A stretch of 64,000 nt of DNA from Herbaspirillum sp. alder98 (GCF_020179755.1 NZ_JAIUCY010000008.1:62001-126000); one strand, 5' to 3'; counted from the first letter of the stretch, positions 52,558 through 62,046 are shown. Notes: generated by a model not told the origin, from the letters alone. A program made the numbers and translations.

Positions 52558-53439
52558 ATGCCGATTCAATCCGAGGATTTGCGCAATTTCGTCGCGGTGG
52601 TCGAGGCGGGCAGCCTGTCGGCGGCGGCCGAGGTGCTGGGGCAGACCACCTCCGGCGTCAGCCGCGCGCTGACCCGGCTGGAAGAAAAACTGGCCACCAG
52701 TCTGCTGACCCGCACCACGCGGCGCATGGACCTGACCGAAGAGGGCACGGTGTTTCTGCAGCAGGCGCGCAGCATCCTAGCGGCGCTGGACCAGGCCGAG
52801 GAATCGATGCGGTTGCGCACGCAGAAACCGGTCGGCAAGCTGCGCGTGGATGCCGCCGCGCCGTTCCTGCTGCACTGCATCGTGCCGCACGTGGGCGCGT
52901 TTCGCAGCGCCTATCCGGGCATCGAGCTGGAGCTCACCACCAATGATCGCTTCATCGACCTGGTCGAGCAGCGCACCGATATCGCCATCCGTATCGGCGA
53001 ACTGCAGGATTCGACCCTGCACGCCAAGGCGCTCAGCACCGCGCGCATGAACGTGGTGGCCAGCCCCGATTATCTGGCCGCGCACGGCACGCCCGAAGAC
53101 GTCGATGCCCTCGATACACATACATTGCTCGGTTTTTCGCAGCCGGATTCGCTTAACATGTGGCCGCTGCTGCACGCCGGTGGCGATCGCTACCCGGCAC
53201 GTCCGGCGGTGCGCGCTTCCAGCGGCGAGACGATCCGCCAGCTGGCGCTGCATGGGCAGGGCATCGCCTGTCTGTCGGACTTCATGTCGGACGCCGATAT
53301 CGCCAGCGGTCGCCTGGTGCGATTGCTGGCCACCGCCGATAGCGGCTATCGCCAGAAGATATCGGCGGTTTATTATCGCAACACGCAGCTGGCCAGGCGC
53401 ATCAGCTGCTTTCTCGATTTCCTGCACGAGCGGCTGTGA
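52558..53439 (+). CDS. LysR family transcriptional regulator
   Basis: 293 residues. The winged HTH covers about 5-62 (LRNFVAVVEAGSLSAAAEVLGQTTSGVSRALTRLEEKLATSLLTRTTRRMDLTEEG). A substrate-binding effector domain follows from about 90. It diverges from the MFS gene with 117 nt between start codons, the usual layout for a regulator of its neighbour. The ligand is unknown. Confidence 0.93.
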   Translation: MPIQSEDLRNFVAVVEAGSLSAAAEVLGQTTSGVSRALTRLEEKLATSLLTRTTRRMDLTEEGTVFLQQARSILAALDQAEESMRLRTQKPVGKLRVDAAAPFLLHCIVPHVGAFRSAYPGIELELTTNDRFIDLVEQRTDIAIRIGELQDSTLHAKALSTARMNVVASPDYLAAHGTPEDVDALDTHTLLGFSQPDSLNMWPLLHAGGDRYPARPAVRASSGETIRQLALHGQGIACLSDFMSDADIASGRLVRLLATADSGYRQKISAVYYRNTQLARRISCFLDFLHERL

Positions 53440-53547
53440 AATTAGCCGGTCACGAACGCAACGAAATGCAACGTGCCTGGTCTGAGGCTGGGCAGCATCG
53501 CATCACAACAAGTATTCGCCAAGAATAAAGACGATCCGGAGAACAAG

Positions 53548-56500
53548 ATGACAACAACGGGGGCCAGTCGCGCCATGGGACAACAATGGTTGCGTGCAGC
53601 GCTGTGCGTGGTGGCAGGGGTGGTCATGGCGTGGGCCGACATGCCCGTGGCCGCAGCGGCCAGCGCCAACGTCACCAGCTTTTCGCCACAGGGCGAGGTG
53701 GCGCGCATTCGCCAGGTGCGGGTGCGTTTTTCGGAATCGATGATCAAGTTCGGCGATCCCAAGGCCGCAGCGCCGTTCGATGTCGACTGTTCGGTGGCCG
53801 GCACGGCGCGCTGGGCCGACGACAAGAACTGGGTCTATGACTTCGAACGTGACCTGCCGCCCGGCACCAGTTGCGCGCTCAACGTACGCAGCAGCGCACG
53901 CTCGGTGGCCGGCAATGCGGTCGGCGGCAAGAGCCGCTACCAGTTCAGTACCGGCGGGCCGGCGGTCAGGCAGACCCGTCCCTATAACGGCGCGACCATC
54001 ACCGAAGACCAGGCGTTCATCCTCTACCAGAACGGCGCTGCGGTGGAGTCCACGGTGCTGGAGAACCTGTATTGCGAGGCCGAAGGCATCCACGAGCGCA
54101 TCCCCGTCAAGTTGCTGGCGGCGGCCCAGCGCCAGGCCTTGCTCAAGCAATTTGGCGACAATGTCGATCCGGCCACCATCACCATCGTGCAATGCCAGCA
54201 GCGGCTGCCCAACGATGCAGCGGTGCGGCTGATCTGGGATCGCGGCATCGCCGCGGCCAATGCGCCAGCGATCAAGACGGCGCAGCCGCAAGTGTTCAAG
54301 TACAAGGTGCGCAGCGAATTCAGCGCCAGCTTTTCATGCCAGCGCGAGAATGCCAACGCCGCCTGCTCGCCGATCCTGCCGGTGACGCTGTCGTTCTCGT
54401 CGCCGGTGCCGCGCAAGCTGGCCGAGCAGATCGTCATCGATGGCGGCAGCGGCAAGATCAAGCCCACCTTTGCCCAGGACGAGCGCGGTGAAACCGTGGG
54501 CGCGGTCACCTTCAAGCCGCCGTTCGCCGAGAAGTCTGCCTTTACCATCAACCTGCCGTCCGGATTCAAGGATGAAGACGATCGCACGCTGGCCAATGCC
54601 GGCGCCTTTCCGCTGAAGTCGGCGATGGCCGATTTCCCGCCGCTGGCCAAGTTTCCGGCGGCGACGTTCGGCATCATCGAGCTCAATGCCGACCCGGCGC
54701 TGCCGGTGACATTGCGTCGGGTCGAGGCTTCGCTGCAAGTGCGTGGCACCGATGGCCGCGCGCTGCCAGGCAAGGTGGTCGACCTCAAGGTGCAGGATGA
54801 CCGTGGCATCATCACCTGGCTGACCCGGCTCAATCGCTATCACGAGAAATGGGGCAACCCCAAGCAGGTCGATTCGCGCAGCATCAGCCTGCTCGAGCGC
54901 GAACCGGGCGTGAAGACGCTCAACCTGCCGCAACCGAAGGAAGCGGTCGAAGGCACCTGGCCGTTCGAGGTGGTCGGCATCCCGCTGGCCGACCCCGGTT
55001 TCTACGTGGTCGAGCTGGCCTCGCACAAGCTGGGCGCGTCGCTGCTGGGCAAGCCGCAACCGATGTACGTGCGCACCAGTGCGCTGGTGACCAACCTGTC
55101 GGTGCACGTCAAGCTGGGGCGCGAGAACGGCGCGGTCTGGGTGACTCGCCTGGACGACGCCAAGCCGGTGGCCAACGCCGATGTGCGCGTCTCCAGCTGC
55201 ACCGGCCAATCGCTGTGGCAGGGCAAGACCAACGCGGCCGGCGTGGCCATGCTGCCGGTGCTGGAAGACCCTTGCGTCAACCTGCCCTATGAAGAGGGCC
55301 GTATCGGCGGCCTGTTCGTCAGCGCCCGCAAGAGCGACGAGAAGGGCCGCGCCGACATGGCGTTTGCCTTGACTTCGTGGAACGACGGCATCGAATCGTG
55401 GCGCTTCAACCTGCCCACCGATACCTCGAAACAAGCCTCAACCCGCGCCACCACCATTTTCGACCGCACGCTGTTGCGCGCCGGCGAAACGGTCTCGATG
55501 AAGCACCAGATGCGGGTCGAATCGATGCGAGGGTTCGGCCTGATGCGCACGCAAGACCTGCCCACGCGAGTACGCATCACGCACCAGGGCAGCGGGCAGG
55601 AGTTCCAGTTCCCGCTGTCGTGGCGTGGCGGCAAGAGCGCCGAGACCGTGTTTGCCCTGCCCAAGCAGGCCAAGCTGGGCGCCTATGACGTGGTGCTCGA
55701 CTATGGCCGCGCCGACGCCAACCGGCAGGATGCCGATAATGACAGTGAAAGTGCCAGCGATGGTGGACGCAATGCGTTCTACACCGGTAGTTTCCGCGTT
55801 GAAGAATTCCGCCTGCCGCTGATGCAGGGCCGCATGACCGCGCCCAAGGGCGCACAGGTGGCGATCAAGGAATTGCCGCTTGAGTTGCAACTGAACTACC
55901 TCAATGGCGGCGGTGCTGCCGGGCAGCAAGTGCGGGTGTCGAGCCTGCTGCGCGCGCGCAGCGTGAGCTTTACCGGCTACGACGGTTTTTCGTTCGAGCC
56001 GCCGCAGAACGATGACAGCGGCAGCGACCAGAAGATCGTCGCCGACAAGCTGGCCGTCACGCTCGACAAGAACGGCAGCGGGCGCACCGTGATCGCCAAG
56101 CTGCCGACGCTCTCGCGCGCGCAGGAACTGCTCACCGAGATGACCTATAACGATCCCAATGGCGAGGTGCAGACCATCTCGGGCGTGACGCCCCTGTGGC
56201 CGTCGGCGGTGGCGGTCGGCCTGCGCGCCGGCAACTGGGTCTCGGTTAAGAAGAAGCTGACCCTCACTGCCGTCACGCTCGATACCGATGGCCGGCCGCA
56301 ACCCGGGGTGGCCGTCGAGATCCGTGCCATGGCCCGCAAGACCAACTCGCACCGCAAGCGCATGGTGGGCGGCTTCTACGCCTACGAGAACGACCAGAGC
56401 ACGCAGGACCTGGGCAAGCTGTGCTCGGGCAAGAGCGACGCCCATGGCATGTTCAATTGCGACACCGAACTGTCGGAGCCGGGCAATGTCGAGCTGATCG

Positions 56501-59343
56501 CCAGCGCCAAGGATGCGCGCGGCAATGCCAGCTCGTCCTATTCATCGGTGTGGGTGACCGGTCGCGGCGAGCTGTGGTTCGATGGCGAGAACCAGGACCG
56601 CATCGACATCCTGCCCGAGAAAAAGACCTACCAGGCCGGCGAGACGGCACGCTTCCAGGTGCGCATGCCGTTCCGTCACGCCACCGCGCTGGTGGCGGTG
56701 GAGCGCGAAGGTGTGATCGACACCCAGGTGGTGCAATTGTCGGGGCAGGACCCCAGCATCAGCGTGCCGGTCAAGGCGGCCTACGGACCTAACGTCTATG
56801 TGTCGGTGCTGGCCGTACGCGGCCGGATGCGCGAAGTGCCGTGGTATTCGTTCTTCCTGTGGGGCTGGAAGGAACCGGTCAACTGGTGGCATGAGTTCCG
56901 CGAGTACCAGGCGCCGGGCACCATGGTCGACCTGTCCAAGCCGGCCTGGAAGTACGGCATCGCCGAGATCGGCGTGGGCGACGCCGCTCACAAGCTGCAA
57001 GTGGCCGTGACCACCGACAAGACCAGCTACCCGGTGCGCGGCGTGGCCAAGGTGCAGGTGCAAGTGAAACTGCCGGACGGCAAGCCTGCATCGGGCGCCG
57101 AATTTGCCCTGGCCGCCGTCGACGAAGCGCTGCTGGAGCTGCAACCCAATGGCAGTTGGGACTTGCTCAAGGCGATGCTGCAGCGGCGCAGTTATGGCAT
57201 CGAGACCTCGACCGCCCAGATGCAGGTGGTGGGCAAGCGTCACTACGGCAAGAAGGCCACGCCAGCGGGCGGCGGCGGCGGTCGTGCGCCCACCCGTGAG
57301 TTGTTCGATACGCTGCTGCTGTGGAAGCCGAGCGTCAAGCTTGATGCCGATGGCCGGGCGCAACTGGAGGTGCCGTTGAACGACGCGCTGACCTCGTTCC
57401 GGATCGTGGCCATCGCCGATAGCGGCGCCGACCTGTTCGGCACCGGCAGCACCTCGATCCGCGCCACGCAAGACGTGCAACTGATCTCAGGCCTGCCGCC
57501 CCTGGTGCGCGAAGGCGACAGCTTCAACGCCATGGTCACGTTACGCAACACCACCACCCGCGACATGAAGATCAAGGTCATCGCGCGTACCCAGGACAGC
57601 GCCCTGGCGCTGCCCGAGCGCGAACTGGCGCTGGCCGCTGGCCAGGCCTCGGAGTTGACCTGGCCGGTCACGGTGGCGCAGGACCTGAGCCAGTTGAATT
57701 GGGAGATCACCGCCCAGGAGCAGGGCGGCAGTGGTGCGCGCGACGCCATCAAGTTGAGCCAGCGGGTGTTGCCGGCGGTGCCGGTGACGGTGCAGCAGGC
57801 CACGCTGTTCCAGCTTGACAAGAGCGCCGCCATCGATATCGCCCAGCCAGCCGGCAGCCTGCCGGGGCGTGGCGGCCTGGCGGTCGGCCTCAAGGCCAGC
57901 CTGGCCGGTGGCAGCGATGCCTTGACCCGTTACTTCACCCAGTATCCGTTCTCGTGCCTGGAGCAAAAGACTTCCAAGGCGATCGGCTTGCGTGACGAAG
58001 CCGGATGGCAGCGTATCGCCGCCGACCTGCCGACCTATCTTGATGGTGACGGCCTGGCCTATTACTTCCCGCCCTCTGACGGCTCGGCGCGACGCGGCAG
58101 CGATACGCTGACCGCCTATCTGCTGGCGGCCACCAATGAAGCCGGTTATGCCGTGCCGCCACAGAGTCGCGACAAGATGCTGGACGGCCTGGCCGGGTTT
58201 GTCGAAGGACGTATCACGCGCGAATTCTGGTCGCCCCGCAAGGACCTCGACGTGCGCAAGCTGGCCGCGCTCGAAGCCTTGTCCCGCTACGGCCGCGTGC
58301 AGCCCGCCATGCTGGGCTCGCTGCAGATCAATCCCAACCAGTGGCCGACCTCCGGCCTGCTGGACTGGATCGCCGTGCTGCAGCGGGTGCCGGCCATCGC
58401 CGAGCGCCAGAAGAAGCTCGATGAAGCCGACCAGATCCTGCGCGCGCGCCTGAACTTCCAGGGCACCCGCATGGGATTCTCCAGCGAGCAGGACGATTAC
58501 TGGTGGTGGCTCATGAGCGGCGCCGATGCCAACGCCAACCGCCTGATCCTGCTGCAGCTGAACAACCCGGCCTGGCGTGATGACCTGCCGCGCCTGGTGG
58601 CCGGCGCCATTGCCCGCCAGCAGCGTGGTCACTGGAACACCACCACCGCCAACGTCTGGGGTAGCCTGGCGCTGGACCGCTTCGCCCGCAAGTTCGAAGC
58701 CGAAAAGCCCGCCGGCAGCACCCGCGTCACGGTCGAGCCGGCCACGCAGAGTTTTGTGTGGAGCGCCGGCAGCGACGGCGGCAAGCTGCAACTGCCATGG
58801 CCGGCGACTGCGAGCGGAGGTGCGGCACGCTTCACCCATGACGGCGCCGGCAAGCCCTGGGTCACGCTGCAAAGCCTGGCGGCGGTGCCGCTGACGCAGG
58901 CGTTCTCGAGCGGCTATCGCATCACCCGCAAGATCGAACCGGTGGAGCAGAAAGTCAGCGGCAGCTATAGCCGTGGTGACGTGTTGCGCGTGAGCCTGGA
59001 GATCGATGCCCAGACCGACATGACCTGGGTAGTGGTGAGCGACCCGTTGCCGGGCGGCGCCACGCTGCTGGGTTCGGGCCTGGGACGGGATTCGGTGATC
59101 GCCCAGGGCGAGAGCAGGAATGACGGCGGACGCGGCTGGCTGGCCTATGAGGAGCGCAGCTTCGAAGCCTATCGCGCCTATTACGAGTCGATGCCCAAGG
59201 GTCGCACCAGCATCAACTACACGGTGCGCCTGAACAACGTGGGTGAATTCAACCTGCCGCCGACCCGGGTCGAAGCGATGTATGCGCCCGAGATGTTTGG
59301 TGAATTGCCGAACCAGAAGGTCGTGGTCAAGGCGGCGCCGTGA
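53548..59343 (+). CDS. alpha-2-macroglobulin-like protein (YfhM type)
   Basis: 1931 residues. Periplasmic protease-trap protein. A signal peptide lies within the first 40 residues (WLRAALCVVAGVVMAWADMPVAAAA). Successive Ig-like MG domains occupy most of the chain. The thioester motif CLEQ at 1470-1473 is present in YPFSCLEQKTSKAIGL, so covalent trapping is expected, followed by the alpha-helical thioester domain. No lipobox is visible, unlike the lipid-anchored E. coli protein, and the chain is about 280 residues longer. GGAG lies 6 nt before ATG. It overlaps pbpC, its usual partner. Confidence 0.93.
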   Translation: MTTTGASRAMGQQWLRAALCVVAGVVMAWADMPVAAAASANVTSFSPQGEVARIRQVRVRFSESMIKFGDPKAAAPFDVDCSVAGTARWADDKNWVYDFERDLPPGTSCALNVRSSARSVAGNAVGGKSRYQFSTGGPAVRQTRPYNGATITEDQAFILYQNGAAVESTVLENLYCEAEGIHERIPVKLLAAAQRQALLKQFGDNVDPATITIVQCQQRLPNDAAVRLIWDRGIAAANAPAIKTAQPQVFKYKVRSEFSASFSCQRENANAACSPILPVTLSFSSPVPRKLAEQIVIDGGSGKIKPTFAQDERGETVGAVTFKPPFAEKSAFTINLPSGFKDEDDRTLANAGAFPLKSAMADFPPLAKFPAATFGIIELNADPALPVTLRRVEASLQVRGTDGRALPGKVVDLKVQDDRGIITWLTRLNRYHEKWGNPKQVDSRSISLLEREPGVKTLNLPQPKEAVEGTWPFEVVGIPLADPGFYVVELASHKLGASLLGKPQPMYVRTSALVTNLSVHVKLGRENGAVWVTRLDDAKPVANADVRVSSCTGQSLWQGKTNAAGVAMLPVLEDPCVNLPYEEGRIGGLFVSARKSDEKGRADMAFALTSWNDGIESWRFNLPTDTSKQASTRATTIFDRTLLRAGETVSMKHQMRVESMRGFGLMRTQDLPTRVRITHQGSGQEFQFPLSWRGGKSAETVFALPKQAKLGAYDVVLDYGRADANRQDADNDSESASDGGRNAFYTGSFRVEEFRLPLMQGRMTAPKGAQVAIKELPLELQLNYLNGGGAAGQQVRVSSLLRARSVSFTGYDGFSFEPPQNDDSGSDQKIVADKLAVTLDKNGSGRTVIAKLPTLSRAQELLTEMTYNDPNGEVQTISGVTPLWPSAVAVGLRAGNWVSVKKKLTLTAVTLDTDGRPQPGVAVEIRAMARKTNSHRKRMVGGFYAYENDQSTQDLGKLCSGKSDAHGMFNCDTELSEPGNVELIASAKDARGNASSSYSSVWVTGRGELWFDGENQDRIDILPEKKTYQAGETARFQVRMPFRHATALVAVEREGVIDTQVVQLSGQDPSISVPVKAAYGPNVYVSVLAVRGRMREVPWYSFFLWGWKEPVNWWHEFREYQAPGTMVDLSKPAWKYGIAEIGVGDAAHKLQVAVTTDKTSYPVRGVAKVQVQVKLPDGKPASGAEFALAAVDEALLELQPNGSWDLLKAMLQRRSYGIETSTAQMQVVGKRHYGKKATPAGGGGGRAPTRELFDTLLLWKPSVKLDADGRAQLEVPLNDALTSFRIVAIADSGADLFGTGSTSIRATQDVQLISGLPPLVREGDSFNAMVTLRNTTTRDMKIKVIARTQDSALALPERELALAAGQASELTWPVTVAQDLSQLNWEITAQEQGGSGARDAIKLSQRVLPAVPVTVQQATLFQLDKSAAIDIAQPAGSLPGRGGLAVGLKASLAGGSDALTRYFTQYPFSCLEQKTSKAIGLRDEAGWQRIAADLPTYLDGDGLAYYFPPSDGSARRGSDTLTAYLLAATNEAGYAVPPQSRDKMLDGLAGFVEGRITREFWSPRKDLDVRKLAALEALSRYGRVQPAMLGSLQINPNQWPTSGLLDWIAVLQRVPAIAERQKKLDEADQILRARLNFQGTRMGFSSEQDDYWWWLMSGADANANRLILLQLNNPAWRDDLPRLVAGAIARQQRGHWNTTTANVWGSLALDRFARKFEAEKPAGSTRVTVEPATQSFVWSAGSDGGKLQLPWPATASGGAARFTHDGAGKPWVTLQSLAAVPLTQAFSSGYRITRKIEPVEQKVSGSYSRGDVLRVSLEIDAQTDMTWVVVSDPLPGGATLLGSGLGRDSVIAQGESRNDGGRGWLAYEERSFEAYRAYYESMPKGRTSINYTVRLNNVGEFNLPPTRVEAMYAPEMFGELPNQKVVVKAAP

Positions 59344-61547
59344 CGCGATGCCGGCGACGCTTGCCTGCGGCGCTGCTGGCGGTGGCCTTGCTGTCGCCGC
59401 TGGCGGTGCAGGCCGCGCCCGGCTTTGCCGAGGTCAAGCGCGACTTCGTGCCATCCGACGCCAGCCTGCTCGACCGCCATGGCGAACTGCTGCAGCGCCA
59501 GCGCCTCGACATGGGCGAGCGCAAGCTGTCCTGGGTCAGCCTGGAAGACGTCTCGCCGGCCTTGCGGCGGGCGCTGGTCGCGTCCGAGGACCGGCGTTTC
59601 TACCAGCACAGCGGGGTCGACTGGAACGCCGTGGCGGCCTCGGCCTGGGGTAACCTGTGGCATACCCGCACCCGTGGCGCATCGACCATCACGATGCAAC
59701 TGGCCGGATTGCTGTACGACGATCTGCGCCGCAAGTCGAATGCCCGTTCGATCAGCCAGAAGCTCTCGCAGGCCTGGGTGGCGCAATCGCTGGAGCGCAA
59801 CTGGCGCAAGGACCAGATCCTCGAGGCCTACCTCAACCTGGTCGCCTTCCGGGGCGAACTGGTGGGGGTGCATGCCTTGTCGCGGGTGATGTTCGGCAAG
59901 CACCCCAGTGGCCTCAATGAACGCGAGGCGGCGATTGCGGTGGCGCTGATCCGTGGCCCCAATGCGACGCCGCGCCGGGTCGCCGAGCGCGCCTGCGCCA
60001 TTCTCAAGGATGAGGGCGTGCCCGAGCAGTGCCAGGGCCTGGAAGGTCGCACCGAGCTCGACCTGGCGCGCGCCACCGCGCGGCGCGATCTGCCGGGCGC
60101 CAGCGACGCGCCGCAACTGGCGCCGCATCTGGCGCGTAAGCTGCTGGAGCGCCCCGGCCAGCAATTGCGTTCGACCCTTGATGCCCCGCTGCAGCGCTTT
60201 GCCAACCAGGCCCTGCGGCGGCAGTTGTCGGGGCTGGTGGACCGCAATATCGAAGATGGCGCGGTGATCGTGATCGACAACGCCAGCGGCGAAGTGCTGG
60301 CCTGGGTCGGCTCCAGCGGCAACCTGTCCGGCGCGGCCGATGTCGATGGCGTGGTGGCGCAACGCCAGGCCGGTTCCACCCTGAAGCCTTTCCTGTACGA
60401 GCAGGCGATCGAGAACAGGTGGTTGACTGCGGCGTCGCTGCTGGACGATTCGCCGGTCAATCTGGCCACCTCGGCCGGGCTGTACATTCCGCAGAACTAC
60501 GACAAGCAGTTCAAGGGGCTGGTGAGCCTGCGCACGGCGCTCGGCTCGTCGCTCAATATCCCGGCGGTGCGCACGCTGGTGATGGTGACGCCGGAGCGCT
60601 TCTTTCAGCGCCTGCAGGCGCTCGGTTTCAACCTGCGCGAGAACGGCGACTACTACGGCTACAGCCTGGCGCTGGGCAGCGCCGACGTGACCCTGGCCAA
60701 TCTCGCCAACGCCTATCGCGCACTGGCCAACCAGGGGCGATATTCGCCGTTGCGCACGCGGCTTGAAGAGAGCAGGGCAGTGCGCGCTACCCAGGTGATG
60801 AACCCCGAGGCCAGCTTCATCATCGGCGACATCCTGTCCGACCGTAGCGCGCGGGCGCGCACCTTCGGTCTCGAGAACGCGCTGTCGACCCGCATGTGGA
60901 CGGCCGTCAAGACCGGTACCTCCAAGGATATGCGCGACAACTGGTGCGTCGGTTATTCGACCCGCTACACGGTCGGCGTGTGGGTCGGCAATGCGTCCGG
61001 CGCGCCGATGTGGGATGTGTCCGGCGTCACCGGCGCCGCGCCCATATGGCAAGAAGTGATGCAATACCTGCACACGACCCGCGGCGCGGCGATGAAGGCG
61101 GTCGCCCCCAATGCGCCGGCGGGCGTGGTGGCGCGCGACATCCGCTACCAGGACCAGATCGAGGCGATGCGCACCGAGTACTTCCTGCCCGGCACGGCGC
61201 AGGACGACATCCGGGTGGCGCGCGGCGGCGAGATCCGCACCGCCATCGCCTATCCGACGGCGGGCATGCTGAGCGCCCTCGATCCCGACATTCCGCCGCA
61301 GCGCCAGCGTATCCGCTTTCGGGCGCAGGGTGCGCCGTCAGGCAGTCGCTGGGTGCTGGATGGCAAGACGATTCCCGAATCGATGCGGGTGCAGGGCTCG
61401 CCTCGCGAGTTGATGGCCGACTGGATGCCGTGGCCGGGCAAGCATGTGCTGGTGCTGCAGGATGGCGCCGGCGTGCAACTGGACAGCGTGCGTTTTGAGG
61501 TGAGGGGAGCGGTGGAGCGGGCGCAGGTGAAGAGCGCAAAGAAATAA
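59340..61547 (+). CDS. pbpC: penicillin-binding protein 1C
   Basis: 735 residues. Bifunctional peptidoglycan glycosyltransferase/transpeptidase. An N-terminal signal anchor is followed by the GT51 domain (ALVASEDRRFYQHSGVDW with catalytic Glu, RGASTITMQLAGLL). The transpeptidase domain has the catalytic Ser in QAGSTLKP (SxxK) and VKTGTSKDMRDNW (KTG). A C-terminal PBP1C-specific beta domain begins near YPTAGMLSALDPDIPPQRQRIRF. GTG start overlaps the alpha-2-macroglobulin stop; the two proteins are thought to act together in repair of damaged envelope. Confidence 0.94.
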   Translation: MTRCRRRLPAALLAVALLSPLAVQAAPGFAEVKRDFVPSDASLLDRHGELLQRQRLDMGERKLSWVSLEDVSPALRRALVASEDRRFYQHSGVDWNAVAASAWGNLWHTRTRGASTITMQLAGLLYDDLRRKSNARSISQKLSQAWVAQSLERNWRKDQILEAYLNLVAFRGELVGVHALSRVMFGKHPSGLNEREAAIAVALIRGPNATPRRVAERACAILKDEGVPEQCQGLEGRTELDLARATARRDLPGASDAPQLAPHLARKLLERPGQQLRSTLDAPLQRFANQALRRQLSGLVDRNIEDGAVIVIDNASGEVLAWVGSSGNLSGAADVDGVVAQRQAGSTLKPFLYEQAIENRWLTAASLLDDSPVNLATSAGLYIPQNYDKQFKGLVSLRTALGSSLNIPAVRTLVMVTPERFFQRLQALGFNLRENGDYYGYSLALGSADVTLANLANAYRALANQGRYSPLRTRLEESRAVRATQVMNPEASFIIGDILSDRSARARTFGLENALSTRMWTAVKTGTSKDMRDNWCVGYSTRYTVGVWVGNASGAPMWDVSGVTGAAPIWQEVMQYLHTTRGAAMKAVAPNAPAGVVARDIRYQDQIEAMRTEYFLPGTAQDDIRVARGGEIRTAIAYPTAGMLSALDPDIPPQRQRIRFRAQGAPSGSRWVLDGKTIPESMRVQGSPRELMADWMPWPGKHVLVLQDGAGVQLDSVRFEVRGAVERAQVKSAKK

Positions 61548-61594
61548 GTAAAGCATGCGCGAGGCGGGGATCTCGATGCCCGTATGGCAAGGCG

Positions 61595-61666
61595 CCCCAA
61601 AACGCAAAAGGCCGATCAGCTTTCGCTAATCGACCTTTTATGTTTTGGTGCCATAAGTAGGACTCG
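61595..61666. repeat. copy A of tRNA-Leu 3'-end/terminator repeat
   Basis: 72 bp matching the segment 61751-61822 at about 59 positions with no gaps, offset 156 bp. On the minus strand it reads as a degenerate tRNA 3' end (CCGAGTCC...GGCACCA) followed by a GAAA-loop terminator. No intact tRNA body is attached, so it is a pseudo-tRNA remnant or old duplication. Confidence 0.75.
61606..61639. terminator. terminator A, downstream of pbpC
   Basis: Fifteen-pair stem with a GAAA loop on the minus strand (AGC-GAAA-GCT apex). A and T runs flank it on both sides, so it can stop pbpC transcripts on the plus strand as well. Confidence 0.8.
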
Positions 61667-61684
61667 GTCACGTTCCGCGACCCC

Positions 61685-61743
61685 GGTTTGCCTTGCAAGG
61701 CAAACCTTTCTCGTCCCTCCCGCAAAGCGCGAAGGCGCTTTGC
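61685..61743. repeat. two adjacent palindromes between the tRNA-end copies
   Basis: A 22-bp perfect palindrome (61685-61706, arms GGTTTGCC/GGCAAACC around TTGCAA) is followed at 61722-61743 by GCAAAGCGC-GAAG-GCGCTTTGC. Neither is followed by a T-run. The 254 bp between pbpC and the tRNA hold these, the repeat copies, and no gene. Confidence 0.6.
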
Positions 61744-61750
61744 TCGTGGC

Positions 61751-61822
61751 CCCCAAAACGCAAAAGGCCGATTGATTTTCATCAATCGACCTTTTATGTT
61801 TTGGTGCCCACGGAGGGACTCG
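61751..61822. repeat. copy B of tRNA-Leu 3'-end/terminator repeat
   Basis: The intact counterpart of copy A. Includes the 3' acceptor and T-loop of the functional tRNA-Leu and its terminator. Confidence 0.75.
61762..61795 (-). terminator. terminator B of tRNA-Leu
   Basis: AAAAGGTCGATTGAT-GAAA-ATCAATCGGCCTTTT on the minus strand, ending 7 nt past the tRNA 3' CCA. Three base pairs near the apex differ from terminator A in both arms, keeping the pairing. Confidence 0.88.
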
Positions 61823-61886
61823 AACCCCCACACCTCGCGGCACATGGACCTGAACCATGCGCGTCTACCAATTCCGCCACGTGGGC
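61802..61886 (-). tRNA. tRNA-Leu (anticodon CAG)
   Basis: 85 nt including an encoded CCA end. The acceptor GCCCACG pairs with CGTGGGC. The D arm has TGGCGGAATTGGTAGACGCG. The anticodon stem CATGG/CCATG encloses TTCAGGT, giving anticodon CAG. A long variable arm (class II tRNA) precedes the T arm GGGGTTCGAGTCCCT. Reads CUG, the dominant leucine codon in this GC-rich genome. Confidence 0.97.
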
Positions 61887-61931
61887 CTTGTCAGGCACTG
61901 CGTTAAAGCTGCTGTGCTTGAAAGAGGCTGC

Positions 61932-61960
61932 ATATTAAGGGGAAATATGCAGGTGGTCAA
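61932..61960 (-). promoter_or_regulatory. sigma-70 promoter of tRNA-Leu
   Basis: On the minus strand TTGACC, a 17-nt spacer, then TAATAT, placing the transcription start about 40 nt before the tRNA. Confidence 0.75.
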
Positions 61961-62000
61961 CAGCTATTTGAATTTATTTACTAATTAATTGCTTCCCACT

Positions 62001-62026
62001 TCGTCGTCCCAGCGCAGGGACGACGA
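62001..62026. repeat. REP-like intergenic palindrome
   Basis: TCGTCGTCCC-AGCGCA-GGGACGACGA, ten perfect pairs around a 6-nt loop, 20 bp after the livF stop. No T-run follows on either strand. The pattern is similar to small dispersed palindromes in many proteobacterial genomes; only one copy is in this window. Confidence 0.5.
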
Positions 62027-62046
62027 GGGGGCGACCGCAACGGCGA

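Noticed and set aside
61584..61906. Short frames over the tRNA and its repeats
   Set aside because: They arise from the duplicated terminator sequence (repeated PKTQKAD-like translations) and the tRNA itself.
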